Assembly (NCBI GenBank): GCA_002718735.1
Contig: PBFR01000023.1
Location: 1 to 36,073, forward strand
Direction of reading: 5' to 3'
Length of the DNA stretch: 36,073 bases
Source of the DNA: Halobacteriovoraceae bacterium
GTDB taxonomy: Bacteria; Bdellovibrionota; Bacteriovoracia; Bacteriovoracales; Bacteriovoracaceae
Each line of letters begins with the position of its first letter. Position 1 is the stretch's first letter. A program made the translations under genes and the position numbers. The notes under the pieces were generated by a model. It was given only the letters and a program-made list of their open reading frames with translations. It was not told where the DNA came from and ran no database searches. This document shows, piece after piece, positions 1 to 7,841 of the stretch.

Positions 1-22
1 ATGTTCTTGAAGAGGAGCCCTT

Positions 23-1345
23 TTGAAAACGATTAGTGGATTTTCGAAATTAAATAAAAATGAAAAAATAGAGTGGTTGTCACAACAACTTGGTGGAAGA
101 GAAGGCGAGAGCTTTTTAAAAATAAAAGACTTTTGGCATGCGGATGAGCAGCTTCAAAAAGTTATGGATGATTTTAGTGAAAACACAGTCAGCAACTTCT
201 ACTTTCCCTTTGGCGTTGCTCCAAATTTTAGCGTAAATGATAAGATATACCATGTTCCAATGGTGATAGAAGAAAGCTCTGTTGTGGCCGCTGCCAGTAA
301 AAGTGCAAAGTTTGGGCTCAAGCGTGGTGGTTTCAAGGCAAAAGTTGTTGATTCAACCAAGGCCGGTCAGGTTCATTTTATCTACAGAGGTGATAAGGAA
401 AAGCTATTTTCTTTTTTCAATGTGAATAAAAGTAAGCTTAAAAACGCTGCATCGTCACTTGCGGCCAACATGGAAAAACGTGGCGGCGGAATCAAAGATA
501 TAGCTTTAAGAGATAGAACTTCAAGCTTGGAGAACTACTATCAATTGGATGTTAGTTTTGACACTTGCGATGCAATGGGTGCCAATTTTATCAACTCCAT
601 ATTGGAAAAGTTTGCAGAAACCTTTCAAGACATGGCTGCTCAGCATAGCGCTTTTAATGAGTTCGAGCGTGATGTTCAAATCATTATGTCCATTCTTACC
701 AATTACACACCAGACTGCAGGGTTATAGCAACGGTCGAGTGTCCAATAGAGGAGCTTGGTGAATTCTCCGGAGGAATGGGCCCAACTGAGTTTGCTGAAA
801 AATTTGAAAGGGCCGTGCAAATCGCCAAGGTAGATGTGAATAGGGCCGTAACACACAATAAGGGAATCCTTAATGGGATTGACGCCGTTGTCCTTGCAAC
901 AGGAAATGACTTTAGAGCGGTGGAAGCTTGTGTTCACGCATATGCCGCAAGAGATGGACAATATAGAAGCCTATCGGATTGCACCGTAGACAATGGAATC
1001 TTTAAATTTGAATTAGATATACCTCTGGCCTTGGGCACTGTTGGCGGACTTACGTCCCTTCACCCAATGGCCAGAACATCTCTTGAGCTTCTAGGATCAC
1101 CTGATGCAAAAGAGTTGATGATGATCACTGCATGTGTTGGGCTTGCTCAAAACTTTGGTGCTGTTAGATCTTTAGTTACAACAGGAATTCAGAAGGGACA
1201 TATGAAAATGCACCTTCTAAATATTTTGAACCAACTAGAAGCAAGTGAAAGTCAAATTGCTGAGGCCAAAAAGAAATTTGAAGATCATGCAGTGTCTTTT
1301 GCTGCTGTAAGAGAGTTTTTAGAACAAAGCGCACCTGCGCGTTAA
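23..1345 (+). CDS. mvaA: Hydroxymethylglutaryl-CoA reductase, class II-like
   Basis: Reduces HMG-CoA to mevalonate in the cytosol, the committed step of the mevalonate route to isoprenoids. Length 440 residues matches bacterial class II enzymes. The substrate-loop motif VPMVIEESSVVAAAS (about residues 78-92, catalytic Glu near 83), the DAMGAN motif, HNKG (catalytic Lys), ATGND (catalytic Asp), AYAARDGQYRSL, GTVGGLTSLHPMA and the C-terminal KGHM (catalytic His) are all present, so the enzyme looks intact. The start is TTG at 23, chosen because AAGAGGAG ends 5 bases upstream and the family N-terminus (ENTVSNFYFPFGVAP) follows. It is the first gene of a cassette with two GHMP kinases and mvaD. 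NAD versus NADP use cannot be told by eye. Confidence 0.95.
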   Translation: MKTISGFSKLNKNEKIEWLSQQLGGREGESFLKIKDFWHADEQLQKVMDDFSENTVSNFYFPFGVAPNFSVNDKIYHVPMVIEESSVVAAASKSAKFGLKRGGFKAKVVDSTKAGQVHFIYRGDKEKLFSFFNVNKSKLKNAASSLAANMEKRGGGIKDIALRDRTSSLENYYQLDVSFDTCDAMGANFINSILEKFAETFQDMAAQHSAFNEFERDVQIIMSILTNYTPDCRVIATVECPIEELGEFSGGMGPTEFAEKFERAVQIAKVDVNRAVTHNKGILNGIDAVVLATGNDFRAVEACVHAYAARDGQYRSLSDCTVDNGIFKFELDIPLALGTVGGLTSLHPMARTSLELLGSPDAKELMMITACVGLAQNFGAVRSLVTTGIQKGHMKMHLLNILNQLEASESQIAEAKKKFEDHAVSFAAVREFLEQSAPAR

Positions 1346-1359
1346 GAGGGAATTAGTCA

Positions 1360-2352
1360 ATGAGAGAGCAGACCTATTATGGGCATGGTAAGTTGTTGTT
1401 AAGTGGAGAGTACTTTGTTTTGGACGGAGCAAAGTCATTGGCCTTACCATGCAAGCTTGGCCAAGTCATGAATGTAAAACACAGCAGAAGCAACAACCCC
1501 ACATTGCACTGGAAAAGTTATGATCACGAAGGCAAGCTTTGGTTTGAGGCCAAATATGAGCTATGGCGCTTTAGAATTCTTACAGAGGAAAACCAGGCAT
1601 CCATTGATCTCCAAAAAATTCTTCAACAAGCTAGGCATCAAAATATCCATTTTCTAAGAGACGAAGTAGACACACTCGTTGAAACAAGAGTTGAGTTTCC
1701 GCTAAATTGGGGCCTAGGATCAAGCTCAACTCTTATCTATAATATTGCTCAATGGGCCTATATATCTCCATTTGAACTACTTGCAAAAACATTTGGCGGT
1801 TCAGGATATGATATTGCCTGTGCTCAGAGCATGGGCCCAATTATTTATTCTAATCTTGGTGGAACCCCCTCTTGGCAAAGTGTAAACTTTAGTCCTCTTT
1901 TTAAAGATAAGCTTTATTTCGTTCATCTCAACCAAAAGCAAAACTCTAGAAGAGAAGTTGAGAGATACCAATCATTAGAGCTTGAAGACAAGCGATCACT
2001 CATCAAGCAAATCAACTCTCTGACACTTGGTATGAGTGAGGCACTAGATCTTCAAGAGTTTGAGGCCTATATCTTTGAACACGAAAATCTACTGTCCCAT
2101 TCTTTGGACATGCCAAGGGTAAAAGATCTGCACTTTCAAGATTACTGGGGAGCTATAAAGTCTTTGGGCGCTTGGGGTGGAGACTTCGCGTTGGCAACAT
2201 CAGATAAAGGTATTGATAAGACTCGTGAGTACTTTGCTTCTAAAGGTTTTGAAACTGTTCTTGGCTATGATGAAATTATTTGTAGTAATCCCTTGAGTGG
2301 CACTGAAACTCTTTCCCAACTTAATGAGCGTCTAAATGAAGCAGAAGTTTAA
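1360..2352 (+). CDS. GYDIA-type GHMP kinase, probable phosphomevalonate kinase
   Basis: A GHMP-superfamily small-molecule kinase of 330 residues. The N-terminal GHGKLLLSGEYFVL (8-21), the ATP loop GLGSSST (118-124) and a SGYDIACA motif (148-155) are visible; the latter is the signature of the GYDIA subgroup found beside mevalonate genes in Bacteroidetes and some other bacteria. Since the fourth gene of the cassette has the mevalonate-kinase HGSSSGLDP motif, the remaining pathway step, phosphomevalonate to diphosphomevalonate, is the best inference here; a swap of the two kinase roles cannot be excluded. ATG at 1360 has AAGAGGG nine bases upstream and follows mvaA by 14 bases. Its 3' end overlaps mvaD by 17 bases, which suggests coupled translation. 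Confidence 0.85.
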   Translation: MREQTYYGHGKLLLSGEYFVLDGAKSLALPCKLGQVMNVKHSRSNNPTLHWKSYDHEGKLWFEAKYELWRFRILTEENQASIDLQKILQQARHQNIHFLRDEVDTLVETRVEFPLNWGLGSSSTLIYNIAQWAYISPFELLAKTFGGSGYDIACAQSMGPIIYSNLGGTPSWQSVNFSPLFKDKLYFVHLNQKQNSRREVERYQSLELEDKRSLIKQINSLTLGMSEALDLQEFEAYIFEHENLLSHSLDMPRVKDLHFQDYWGAIKSLGAWGGDFALATSDKGIDKTREYFASKGFETVLGYDEIICSNPLSGTETLSQLNERLNEAEV

Positions 2353-3382
2353 TAAAGGTTATGTCGAATGCATTGCACCCTCAAATATTGCACTTGTTAA
2401 ATACTGGGGAAAAAAACAAACCCAAATACCCTTAAATGCTTCAATCAGCTTTTCCTTAAGTGCCTGTCAAACAAAGACCAAGGCCGAGTTTTCATTTGGT
2501 CAAGGGGAGAGGAACATCAATTTTTTCTTTCATGGAGAGAAAACACCATCGTTTATTCCAAAGATTGAAACCTTTATTACTAGAGTAGAAAAACTCTACC
2601 CGTGGTTAAGTGAAGTCGAAGAACTTACTCTAAAGAGCGAAAACTCCTTTCCACACTCTTCGGGAATCGCTTCATCTGCAAGTGCTTTTGCTGCACTTGC
2701 GTATTGCTTTGAAGTCACTAGCTGCAAACTTGAAGGCCATGAGTTTAACCACTCACGAGCAAGCGAGGCTGCTAGACTTGGTTCTGGGAGTGCATGTCGA
2801 AGTGTTTTTGGAAACTATAATTTGTGGGGTGAGTTAAGTACTACCAATGGCAACAATAGCTGCTCCCAAGAGCTAAACAATATTCACAAGAATTTTCGTA
2901 ATGTTCGAGATGCAATCTGTATTGCAAGCTCTGGAGAAAAAAGTGTAGGAAGCACCGCAGGCCATGCTCTTATGAATGGACATGTTTATGGAGAGCAGCG
3001 AATTGAGCAAGCACAGCAAAACTGCACCTCGCTTTTAAATTACCTTGAAAAAGGGGATCTTTGGAAGGCAGGGGAAATCATAGAGGAAGAGGCCTTAAGT
3101 CTTCACGCCCTAATGATGAGCTCAAGGCCATCATTTATTTTGATGAAGCCAAATACCTTAAAGATGATTGAAATTGTTCGAAACTTTCGACAAACCCAAA
3201 ATATACCTGTATTTTTCACCCTCGACGCAGGCCCTAACCCCCACATCATTTATTTTGAAGAGGGAGCAAGTCTGGTTGAGTCCAAGCTTTTAGAGGAACT
3301 TAGGCCTCACTGTGAGCAGGGACGCATTATCATGGACTCGGTAGGTGCCGGGCCAAAAGTGTTGGAGTCCTTTTTTGAATAG
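2336..3382 (+). CDS. mvaD: Diphosphomevalonate decarboxylase
   Basis: ATP-dependent decarboxylation of mevalonate diphosphate to isopentenyl diphosphate, the last step of the pathway. The diagnostic NIALVKYWGK near the N-terminus, the ASISFSLS strand, the ATP loop SFPHSSGIASSASAFAAL, ARLGSGSACRS, and DAGPNPH with the catalytic Asp (about residue 297) are all present. 348 residues is in the usual range. ATG at 2336 lies inside the end of the upstream GHMP kinase with no strong ribosome binding site, so translation is probably coupled. The gene ends inside the start region of the next kinase. Confidence 0.95.
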   Translation: MKQKFNKGYVECIAPSNIALVKYWGKKQTQIPLNASISFSLSACQTKTKAEFSFGQGERNINFFFHGEKTPSFIPKIETFITRVEKLYPWLSEVEELTLKSENSFPHSSGIASSASAFAALAYCFEVTSCKLEGHEFNHSRASEAARLGSGSACRSVFGNYNLWGELSTTNGNNSCSQELNNIHKNFRNVRDAICIASSGEKSVGSTAGHALMNGHVYGEQRIEQAQQNCTSLLNYLEKGDLWKAGEIIEEEALSLHALMMSSRPSFILMKPNTLKMIEIVRNFRQTQNIPVFFTLDAGPNPHIIYFEEGASLVESKLLEELRPHCEQGRIIMDSVGAGPKVLESFFE

Positions 3383-4250
3383 GTTTTGTGGGAAAGTTTT
3401 ATTATTCGGTGAGTATTCCGTTGTCAAAGGTGGCAATGGCCTTGCTCTGCCATTCTTTAAATACAGTGGAAATCTTGAAAAGAACTGTGAAAGTGTCGAT
3501 GCCAGACTGGAAGACTTCGCAAAGTTTTTGCAAAATTCAAGTATTCTAAATGACACTCTTAATATAGAGGCCTTTCTTGAAGATGTTCAGGATGGATTGA
3601 GATTTATAAGCGACATACCCCAGGGTTCTGGGGTGGGAAGCTCAGGAGCATTATGTGCTGCTATTTACTCCACATATCATAGAGAAAAAACTCTTGAGAC
3701 TATTCAAAAGTCTTCGGACATGTCAAAAGTAAAAGATCACATGTCTTTGATGGAATCCTTTTATCATGGATCCTCCTCCGGATTAGACCCATTGATTTCT
3801 CTGGCACAAAGGCCGGCCCTAGTAAAAAATCGAAACAATATTGAATTTGTAGACTTTAATAAAAAACCAGAACTCAACCTCTACTTGTACAACACTGGGG
3901 TAAGTCGTCACACCTCACCACTTGTGCATGAATTTTTAAAAAAATGCGAAGAGCCTTCTTACGAGAAGAAAACCCAGGAATTCATTGAGATATCAAACCA
4001 GTTGATACTTTCATGCATGACAGGCAACTATCAAGACTTTGATGATCTGTTTTATAGACTGAGCAAGTGGCAATACTTGAATTTTAGACCAATGATATGC
4101 CCCTCTGTGGAAGAGCTTTGGCTTGAAGGCCTTGAGTCTAAGGAATTTTATCTTAAATTGTGTGGAGCAGGTGGCGGCGGCCATTATATTGTCTATGAAA
4201 GGATCCCTGGAGAAGCCCGCTTCTCCAAGGCGTGTAAAGTTCAATTCTAA
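3375..4250 (+). CDS. mvk: Mevalonate kinase-like GHMP kinase
   Basis: GHMP kinase, inferred to phosphorylate mevalonate. Motif order from the chosen start: KVLLFGEYSVVKGG (7-20), ATP loop GSGVGSSGA (84-92), YHGSSSGLDPL (130-140; the SGLD Asp is the catalytic base in mevalonate kinases), and GAGGGGH near the C-terminus. TTG at 3375 is preferred over the longer GTG at 3345 because GGAG at 3364-3367 is well spaced from it and the predicted N-terminus then fits the family; this gives 291 residues and an 8-base overlap with mvaD. It is short for the family but has all core motifs. The stop abuts the convergent crotonase gene, and an 8-bp stem (4208-4215 with 4220-4227) lies in its last codons. Confidence 0.85.
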   Translation: MNRFCGKVLLFGEYSVVKGGNGLALPFFKYSGNLEKNCESVDARLEDFAKFLQNSSILNDTLNIEAFLEDVQDGLRFISDIPQGSGVGSSGALCAAIYSTYHREKTLETIQKSSDMSKVKDHMSLMESFYHGSSSGLDPLISLAQRPALVKNRNNIEFVDFNKKPELNLYLYNTGVSRHTSPLVHEFLKKCEEPSYEKKTQEFIEISNQLILSCMTGNYQDFDDLFYRLSKWQYLNFRPMICPSVEELWLEGLESKEFYLKLCGAGGGGHYIVYERIPGEARFSKACKVQF

Positions 4251-5090
4251 TTATTGACGTGGCTCCTTGCCTTTATTTTCAGAGTCTTTAACAATGCTAA
4301 GCTTTACAGTGTGGGACATGCTTTTTCCTTCCATGAAGGAGTTGTCTTCCTCTTTCCAGTCCTCACTTATCATTGCTGCTTCTGAAACCCTTCTTTCATA
4401 CTTTGTTGCACGCTCAAACTCAAGTCTAGCATGCTCCAATAGGCCAAGCTTAGTCTGAATTCTCTGAACAGGAGCACAATGTGCGACTGATTGAAGTATG
4501 TCTAGTACACACTCATCTCGGTTTTCAGAACTATATTGTTCGCTAATGAAGCCGCTCATTAAAAGTTGAGAAGAGGATATCTCTTTACCTGTTAGGGTCC
4601 AGTTTCTTGCCATGGCCTGACCGACGATTACACTCAAAAAGCCAATTCCTCCAGAGGAAGGTGTTAGGCCAACTCTGTTGTGATTAAAGGCAATAGAGGT
4701 GGTTTCGTTAGATATTCTAATGTCTGCTCCAAGAGCAAGTTCGCTAGCAAGATCAAAGCACCCATGTCCCAGGTCCATAATTATAGTCTGAGGCAAGTGG
4801 TACATTGCATGAACTATGGTTTGGAGTTTTTTGGACATTTTCTCTAGCTTGCTTGCACTCATTTGAGGAAGCTTTTCCTTATCGATGCCTTCAGAGAAAA
4901 AATCGTTTGAGCTGGAGATGAAAATGGACTTAATCTCAACCTTGGCGCTTGCCCAAGCAAGGATTGACTCCAGTTCAAAGAGAGTTTCCAGTGTAATAAA
5001 CTGACAATTCTCTTTAAAAGAAATGTTTAAGGTTCTTGTTGGGCGTGATAGCGCCACCTTTAATGTGCTGTAACTAAATAACTCGTTCAT
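4251..5090 (-). CDS. Enoyl-CoA hydratase/isomerase (crotonase) family protein
   Basis: Crotonase fold, 279 residues. The FFSEGID segment (64-70) corresponds to the first oxyanion-hole loop, and LASELALGADIRIS (114-127) with GLTPSSGG (141-148) matches the second half of the fold. By spacing, Glu117 aligns with the first catalytic Glu of enoyl-CoA hydratases, but the position 20 residues on, usually the second Glu, is His137. The GHGCFD segment replaces the normal glycine-rich GgG turn. It may therefore be an isomerase, hydrolase or other acyl-CoA enzyme rather than a true hydratase; substrate unknown. ATG is preceded by GGAAGGGG. It converges on mvk with no spacer. Confidence 0.75.
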   Translation of the reverse strand: MNELFSYSTLKVALSRPTRTLNISFKENCQFITLETLFELESILAWASAKVEIKSIFISSSNDFFSEGIDKEKLPQMSASKLEKMSKKLQTIVHAMYHLPQTIIMDLGHGCFDLASELALGADIRISNETTSIAFNHNRVGLTPSSGGIGFLSVIVGQAMARNWTLTGKEISSSQLLMSGFISEQYSSENRDECVLDILQSVAHCAPVQRIQTKLGLLEHARLEFERATKYERRVSEAAMISEDWKEEDNSFMEGKSMSHTVKLSIVKDSENKGKEPRQ

Positions 5091-5521
5091 TACCCCTTCC
5101 TTGGTTTAATGAGTTTGCGTCCTGCTAATAATATTCTTGAATGTCAGGCGCTTAAAGTCAAACGTCTAAAAAACTTTATAACAGCTGCTAGAATTATTGG
5201 TAACTTAGAGAGGAGAGACTGTTCTTTTTGGTAGGGTTTTTCTGACTTGAATTGTCCCTCGGAATATGGCCTGAAATCGTGAACTTTTAGATAAATTGAC
5301 TGTCCTGAGGCTAAGCAAGCACCTCCATAATGGGTTAGAGCCACACAAAGATGGAGTTGAGGGGCAGGGTATCCAATCTCTCTCTATACGTTTTGAGGGG
5401 AATTTCACTAAAGCAAAGGCTGATCATTACCTTGCCAGTCTTTAGGCTTCACACCTAATATATAGTGTTTTTTTTAGTCTGAGCTTTAGTACCCAGACTT
5501 CGTTTATTTTTCTGGTGGTTT
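5091..5521. other. Gene-poor intergenic stretch, possible decayed sequence
   Basis: No convincing gene. Two short overlapping minus-strand open frames (5144-5344 and 5205-5408) and a 41-codon plus-strand frame starting at 5109 have no clear ribosome binding site and no recognised domain. A 6-bp stem (AGTCTG 5476-5481 with CAGACT 5494-5499) and a 5-bp stem around 5510-5526 flank the end of the next minus-strand gene, but neither has a T-run in the useful direction. The stretch is odd because other neighbours in the window abut or overlap. Confidence 0.5.
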
Positions 5522-5959
5522 TTACCAGAAAGTACTGAGTTTTTCGCACAAGACATTTTTATACCGTTTATCACCTAAAAAGTTTTCTTCTTCAACTTCT
5601 GTCATGCACTCTTCTGTGTATTTTGTTACTTTTCCATCACTATCATCTAATATTCCATCGTTAAACTCCCAAGTGTAGTATAAAGTTCCATTGAGAATTG
5701 GCCCTGGCATTCCTGAATCGTTAATTTTAATATTGATATTAAAAGGATCATTAGTGAACTCTGCAAAAGTAACTGCCATTTCAAAGCAGTCTTTTGCATC
5801 AATTGCACTTAAAGGCCTATATTCACTTTCTAACTTGTCTTTTCCATATAGGGGATGTTTAACACCATAATAAGATTTAATATAACAATTACTTTCACTG
5901 GAATTTGCTATAGCAAAATTTGATGTGACAATTATTCCTATTAATAAAAAAATCTTCAT
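5522..5959 (-). CDS. Small secreted protein of unknown function
   Basis: 145 residues. The first 18 or so form a signal peptide (MKIFLLIGIIVTSNFAIA), so the product is exported to the periplasm or beyond. The mature part has four Cys (in SNCYIK, AKDCFEM, EECMTE and VLCEKL), which could form two disulfides, and is acidic near the C-terminus (FNDGILDDSDGK). No family is recognised. ATG is preceded by an AGGA element. The gene is single, between two gene-poor stretches, and may be accessory. Lower-complexity AT-rich codon use is similar to the flanks. Confidence 0.65.
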   Translation of the reverse strand: MKIFLLIGIIVTSNFAIANSSESNCYIKSYYGVKHPLYGKDKLESEYRPLSAIDAKDCFEMAVTFAEFTNDPFNINIKINDSGMPGPILNGTLYYTWEFNDGILDDSDGKVTKYTEECMTEVEEENFLGDKRYKNVLCEKLSTFW

Positions 5960-6514
5960 ATTTATTCCTGCTCAAAGTAATGGTTATTAATCCAGTCTTG
6001 TTCACATTATCCCAGCTTTAAAGATCAGAAGATATAAGCTTGGAATATGTTTCATGGGGGTGTTGGATTTCTAACAGTGCCCACTTTTTGCCTTCAAAAC
6101 GAAAGTGTATGGTACGGGAAACTACTTTTTGGCATATTTTGTTGGCGTGTATTCATTAAGGCCATTTAAAAAGATTATTAATTCGAGAATCGTTCAACAT
6201 TTTCACAGTCACGTTGATAGCTGAGAAGGCGGAGGTTTTTATCTATTCTTTTTGGGGGAAAAGCCTTTCGTATAGGGATCAAAACTATGACAAGTTTAAA
6301 GTTAAGGTCAAGAGCCTGGATGAAGAAGTTGAAGAGGGTGAGTTGGTGTTAAATGAAGTAAGTCTAGAGGCACGCAAGTTGGGCGGGGAGACCTTGGCAT
6401 GAAGTGCGAGAACATTAAGTCATGAAAGCTTTAAGGTTTTAGGAAGTTCCATAATGATGACCACTTAAGCTTTTAGAAAATTTAATTGAATAAAATGTTT
6501 AGATTGTAATTATT
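5960..6514. other. Gene-poor intergenic stretch with possible plus-strand transcript
   Basis: About 555 bases without a supported gene. A weak plus-strand promoter-like pair, TTGGCG at 6142-6147 and TTTAAA at 6165-6170 with 17 bases between, lies upstream of a 62-codon open frame (TTG at 6214, stop at 6402) that lacks a ribosome binding site and has an acidic, lysine-rich product. A 40-codon frame begins at ATG 6047. A good plus-strand hairpin-T-run terminator follows at 6515-6537. The stretch could hold a small RNA, a small gene, or the remains of a lost gene. Confidence 0.4.
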
Positions 6515-6537
6515 GGGGCCTAGAGCAGGCCCCTTTT
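6515..6537 (+). terminator. Rho-independent terminator without an obvious gene
   Basis: GGGGCC (6515-6520) pairs with GGCCCC (6528-6533) across a 7-base loop and is followed by TTTT. Read on the minus strand the hairpin is followed by AATAATTAC, so the plus direction is favoured, although no supported plus-strand gene ends here. It may also help stop trxB transcripts from the other side. Confidence 0.65.
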
Positions 6538-6542
6538 AATGC

Positions 6543-6559
6543 TCGCCCGTTAGGGGCGA
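6543..6559. other. Hairpin downstream of trxB
   Basis: TCGCCC (6543-6548) pairs with GGGCGA (6554-6559) over a 5-base loop. It lies 10 bases past the trxB stop. On the minus strand no T-run follows directly, so it is a weak terminator candidate that may act with the hairpin at 6515-6533. Confidence 0.4.
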
Positions 6560-6569
6560 AAGCGAATTT

Positions 6570-7511
6570 TTAAGCTTTTCCGTGTTCTTCCAAGTATCTT
6601 TCTGCGCGAATCGCGGCCATACAGCCTGATCCAGCAGCACTGATTGCTTGTCTGTAGTAGGAGTCTTGAACGTCTCCACAAGCGAATACACCTGGAATGT
6701 TAGTGTCTGGGTGCCCACCGTTTGTTTCTATGAAGCCGTGATCGTCAGTCTTAATCTGACCGTCTAGGAACTTAGTATTTGGAGTGTGACCAATACCCAT
6801 GAATAGGCCATCGGTTTTTCTCTCAGACTTCTCACCAGTTTTAGTATTAACTACTCTTATACCTGTAACGCCTGTTTCATCGTGAAGAATTTCTTCAACT
6901 TCTGTATTCCAAACAAATTCAATCTTAGGATTGTTGAAAGCTCTCTCTTGCATAGCTTTAGAAGCTCTCAGCTCGTCTCTTCTATGAATTACGTGAACCA
7001 TAGAGGCAAACTTTGTAAGAAATGTTGCTTCTTCCATTGCAGTGTCGCCACCGCCAACAACGTGAACAACTTTGTCTCTGTAAAAGAAACCATCACATGT
7101 TGCACATGCAGAAACACCTTTTCCAATTAGCTCCATCTCATTTGCAAGACCGAGGTACTTGGCACTTGCACCTGTGGAAATAATTACAGTTTGTGCTTCA
7201 ACCATATGGCCATTGGCACAAGTGACCATGAACGGTCTTTTTGATAGATCAACTTTTTCAACCATAGTTGCCAAGTAGTCAGTTCCAAATCTTTTGGCCT
7301 GCTCTTTCATCTTGTGCATTAGATCTGGCCCCATGACGCCTTCAGGAAAGCCTGGAAAGTTTTCAACATCAGTGGTTGTAGTTAATTGACCACCAGGTTC
7401 CTGGCCTTCAATTACCAACGGTTTTAAGTCTGCTCTAGAAGCATATAAGGCCGCAGTATATCCTGCAGGGCCTGAGCCAATTATGACTACATCTCTTTTT
7501 TCTGGTTGCAT
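6570..7511 (-). CDS. trxB: Thioredoxin-disulfide reductase
   Basis: NADPH-dependent FAD enzyme that reduces thioredoxin in the cytoplasm. 313 residues, the usual bacterial length. FAD-binding GSGPAG near 12-17 and GQLTTTTDVENFPGFP (41-56), redox-active CATC (Cys136/Cys139) in SACATCDGFF, NADPH-binding GGGDTAMEEA (about 153-162), HRRDELRAS, and C-terminal FACGDV with YRQAISAAGSG are all intact. ATG start; it follows the 63-residue gene by 11 bases and the two are probably cotranscribed from a promoter at 7744-7772. Confidence 0.97.
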   Translation of the reverse strand: MQPEKRDVVIIGSGPAGYTAALYASRADLKPLVIEGQEPGGQLTTTTDVENFPGFPEGVMGPDLMHKMKEQAKRFGTDYLATMVEKVDLSKRPFMVTCANGHMVEAQTVIISTGASAKYLGLANEMELIGKGVSACATCDGFFYRDKVVHVVGGGDTAMEEATFLTKFASMVHVIHRRDELRASKAMQERAFNNPKIEFVWNTEVEEILHDETGVTGIRVVNTKTGEKSERKTDGLFMGIGHTPNTKFLDGQIKTDDHGFIETNGGHPDTNIPGVFACGDVQDSYYRQAISAAGSGCMAAIRAERYLEEHGKA

Positions 7512-7522
7512 GTTTCTACCTT

Positions 7523-7714
7523 TTATTCTTCTTCAACACCTAGCATTTTTTTAATGTCAGCTGGGCGGTCATCTTTTTCAGGGTTCATCTCGTAATAGGC
7601 CTTAACACTAATAAGGTCATCAGGATTTGGAGCCTTGGCGGTAACAGTATATTGCTCACCAGTCATGGCACATTCATATTTATAAAATTTCTTTTCTTTT
7701 CTTCTCTTGGCCAC
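7523..7714 (-). CDS. Small conserved-looking protein upstream of trxB
   Basis: 63 residues, no recognised family. GTG start at 7714 with GGAGG five bases upstream strongly supports translation. The product has a basic N-terminus (MAKRRKEKKFYKYEC), a central PNPDDLISVKAYYEMNP segment and an acidic C-terminus (GVEEE), with a single Cys. It is cytosolic by appearance. Position directly before trxB with 11 bases between suggests a shared message; a redox role is only a guess from context. Confidence 0.75.
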   Translation of the reverse strand: MAKRRKEKKFYKYECAMTGEQYTVTAKAPNPDDLISVKAYYEMNPEKDDRPADIKKMLGVEEE

Positions 7715-7743
7715 TTTGCCTCCTCAATAAAATTAGATGGTTA

Positions 7744-7772
7744 TTTATAAATGAATTCTTGCGTCTAATCAA
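7744..7772 (-). promoter_or_regulatory. Sigma-70-like promoter for the small protein-trxB operon
   Basis: On the minus strand TTGATT (7767-7772) and TATAAA (7744-7749) are 17 bases apart, close to the housekeeping consensus, 30 bases before the GTG start of the 63-residue gene. Confidence 0.5.
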
Positions 7773-7841
7773 GGTTCTTTGATACCATACCTGTATAAGT
7801 CGGTATCCAAATCCGCATGTCAAGGCCCAAGGAGGATCGTT

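Noticed and set aside
1..26. Possible C-terminal tail of an upstream gene (frame 3, ending in EEEPF then stop at 24-26) overlapping mvaA as TTGA.
   Set aside because: Only eight codons are in the window, too few to support a gene.
521..961. 146-codon minus-strand frame inside mvaA.
   Set aside because: Shadow of the well-supported HMG-CoA reductase; no ribosome binding site or domain.
4208..4227. 8-bp hairpin in the last codons of mvk as terminator.
   Set aside because: No T-run on either strand; may be only coding sequence.
5144..5408. Two overlapping minus-strand frames of 66 and 67 codons.
   Set aside because: No ribosome binding site, unlike codon use, no family; treated as part of the gene-poor stretch.
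6214..6402. 62-codon plus-strand frame with TTG start.
   Set aside because: No Shine-Dalgarno and no homology by eye; kept only as part of the small-RNA finding.
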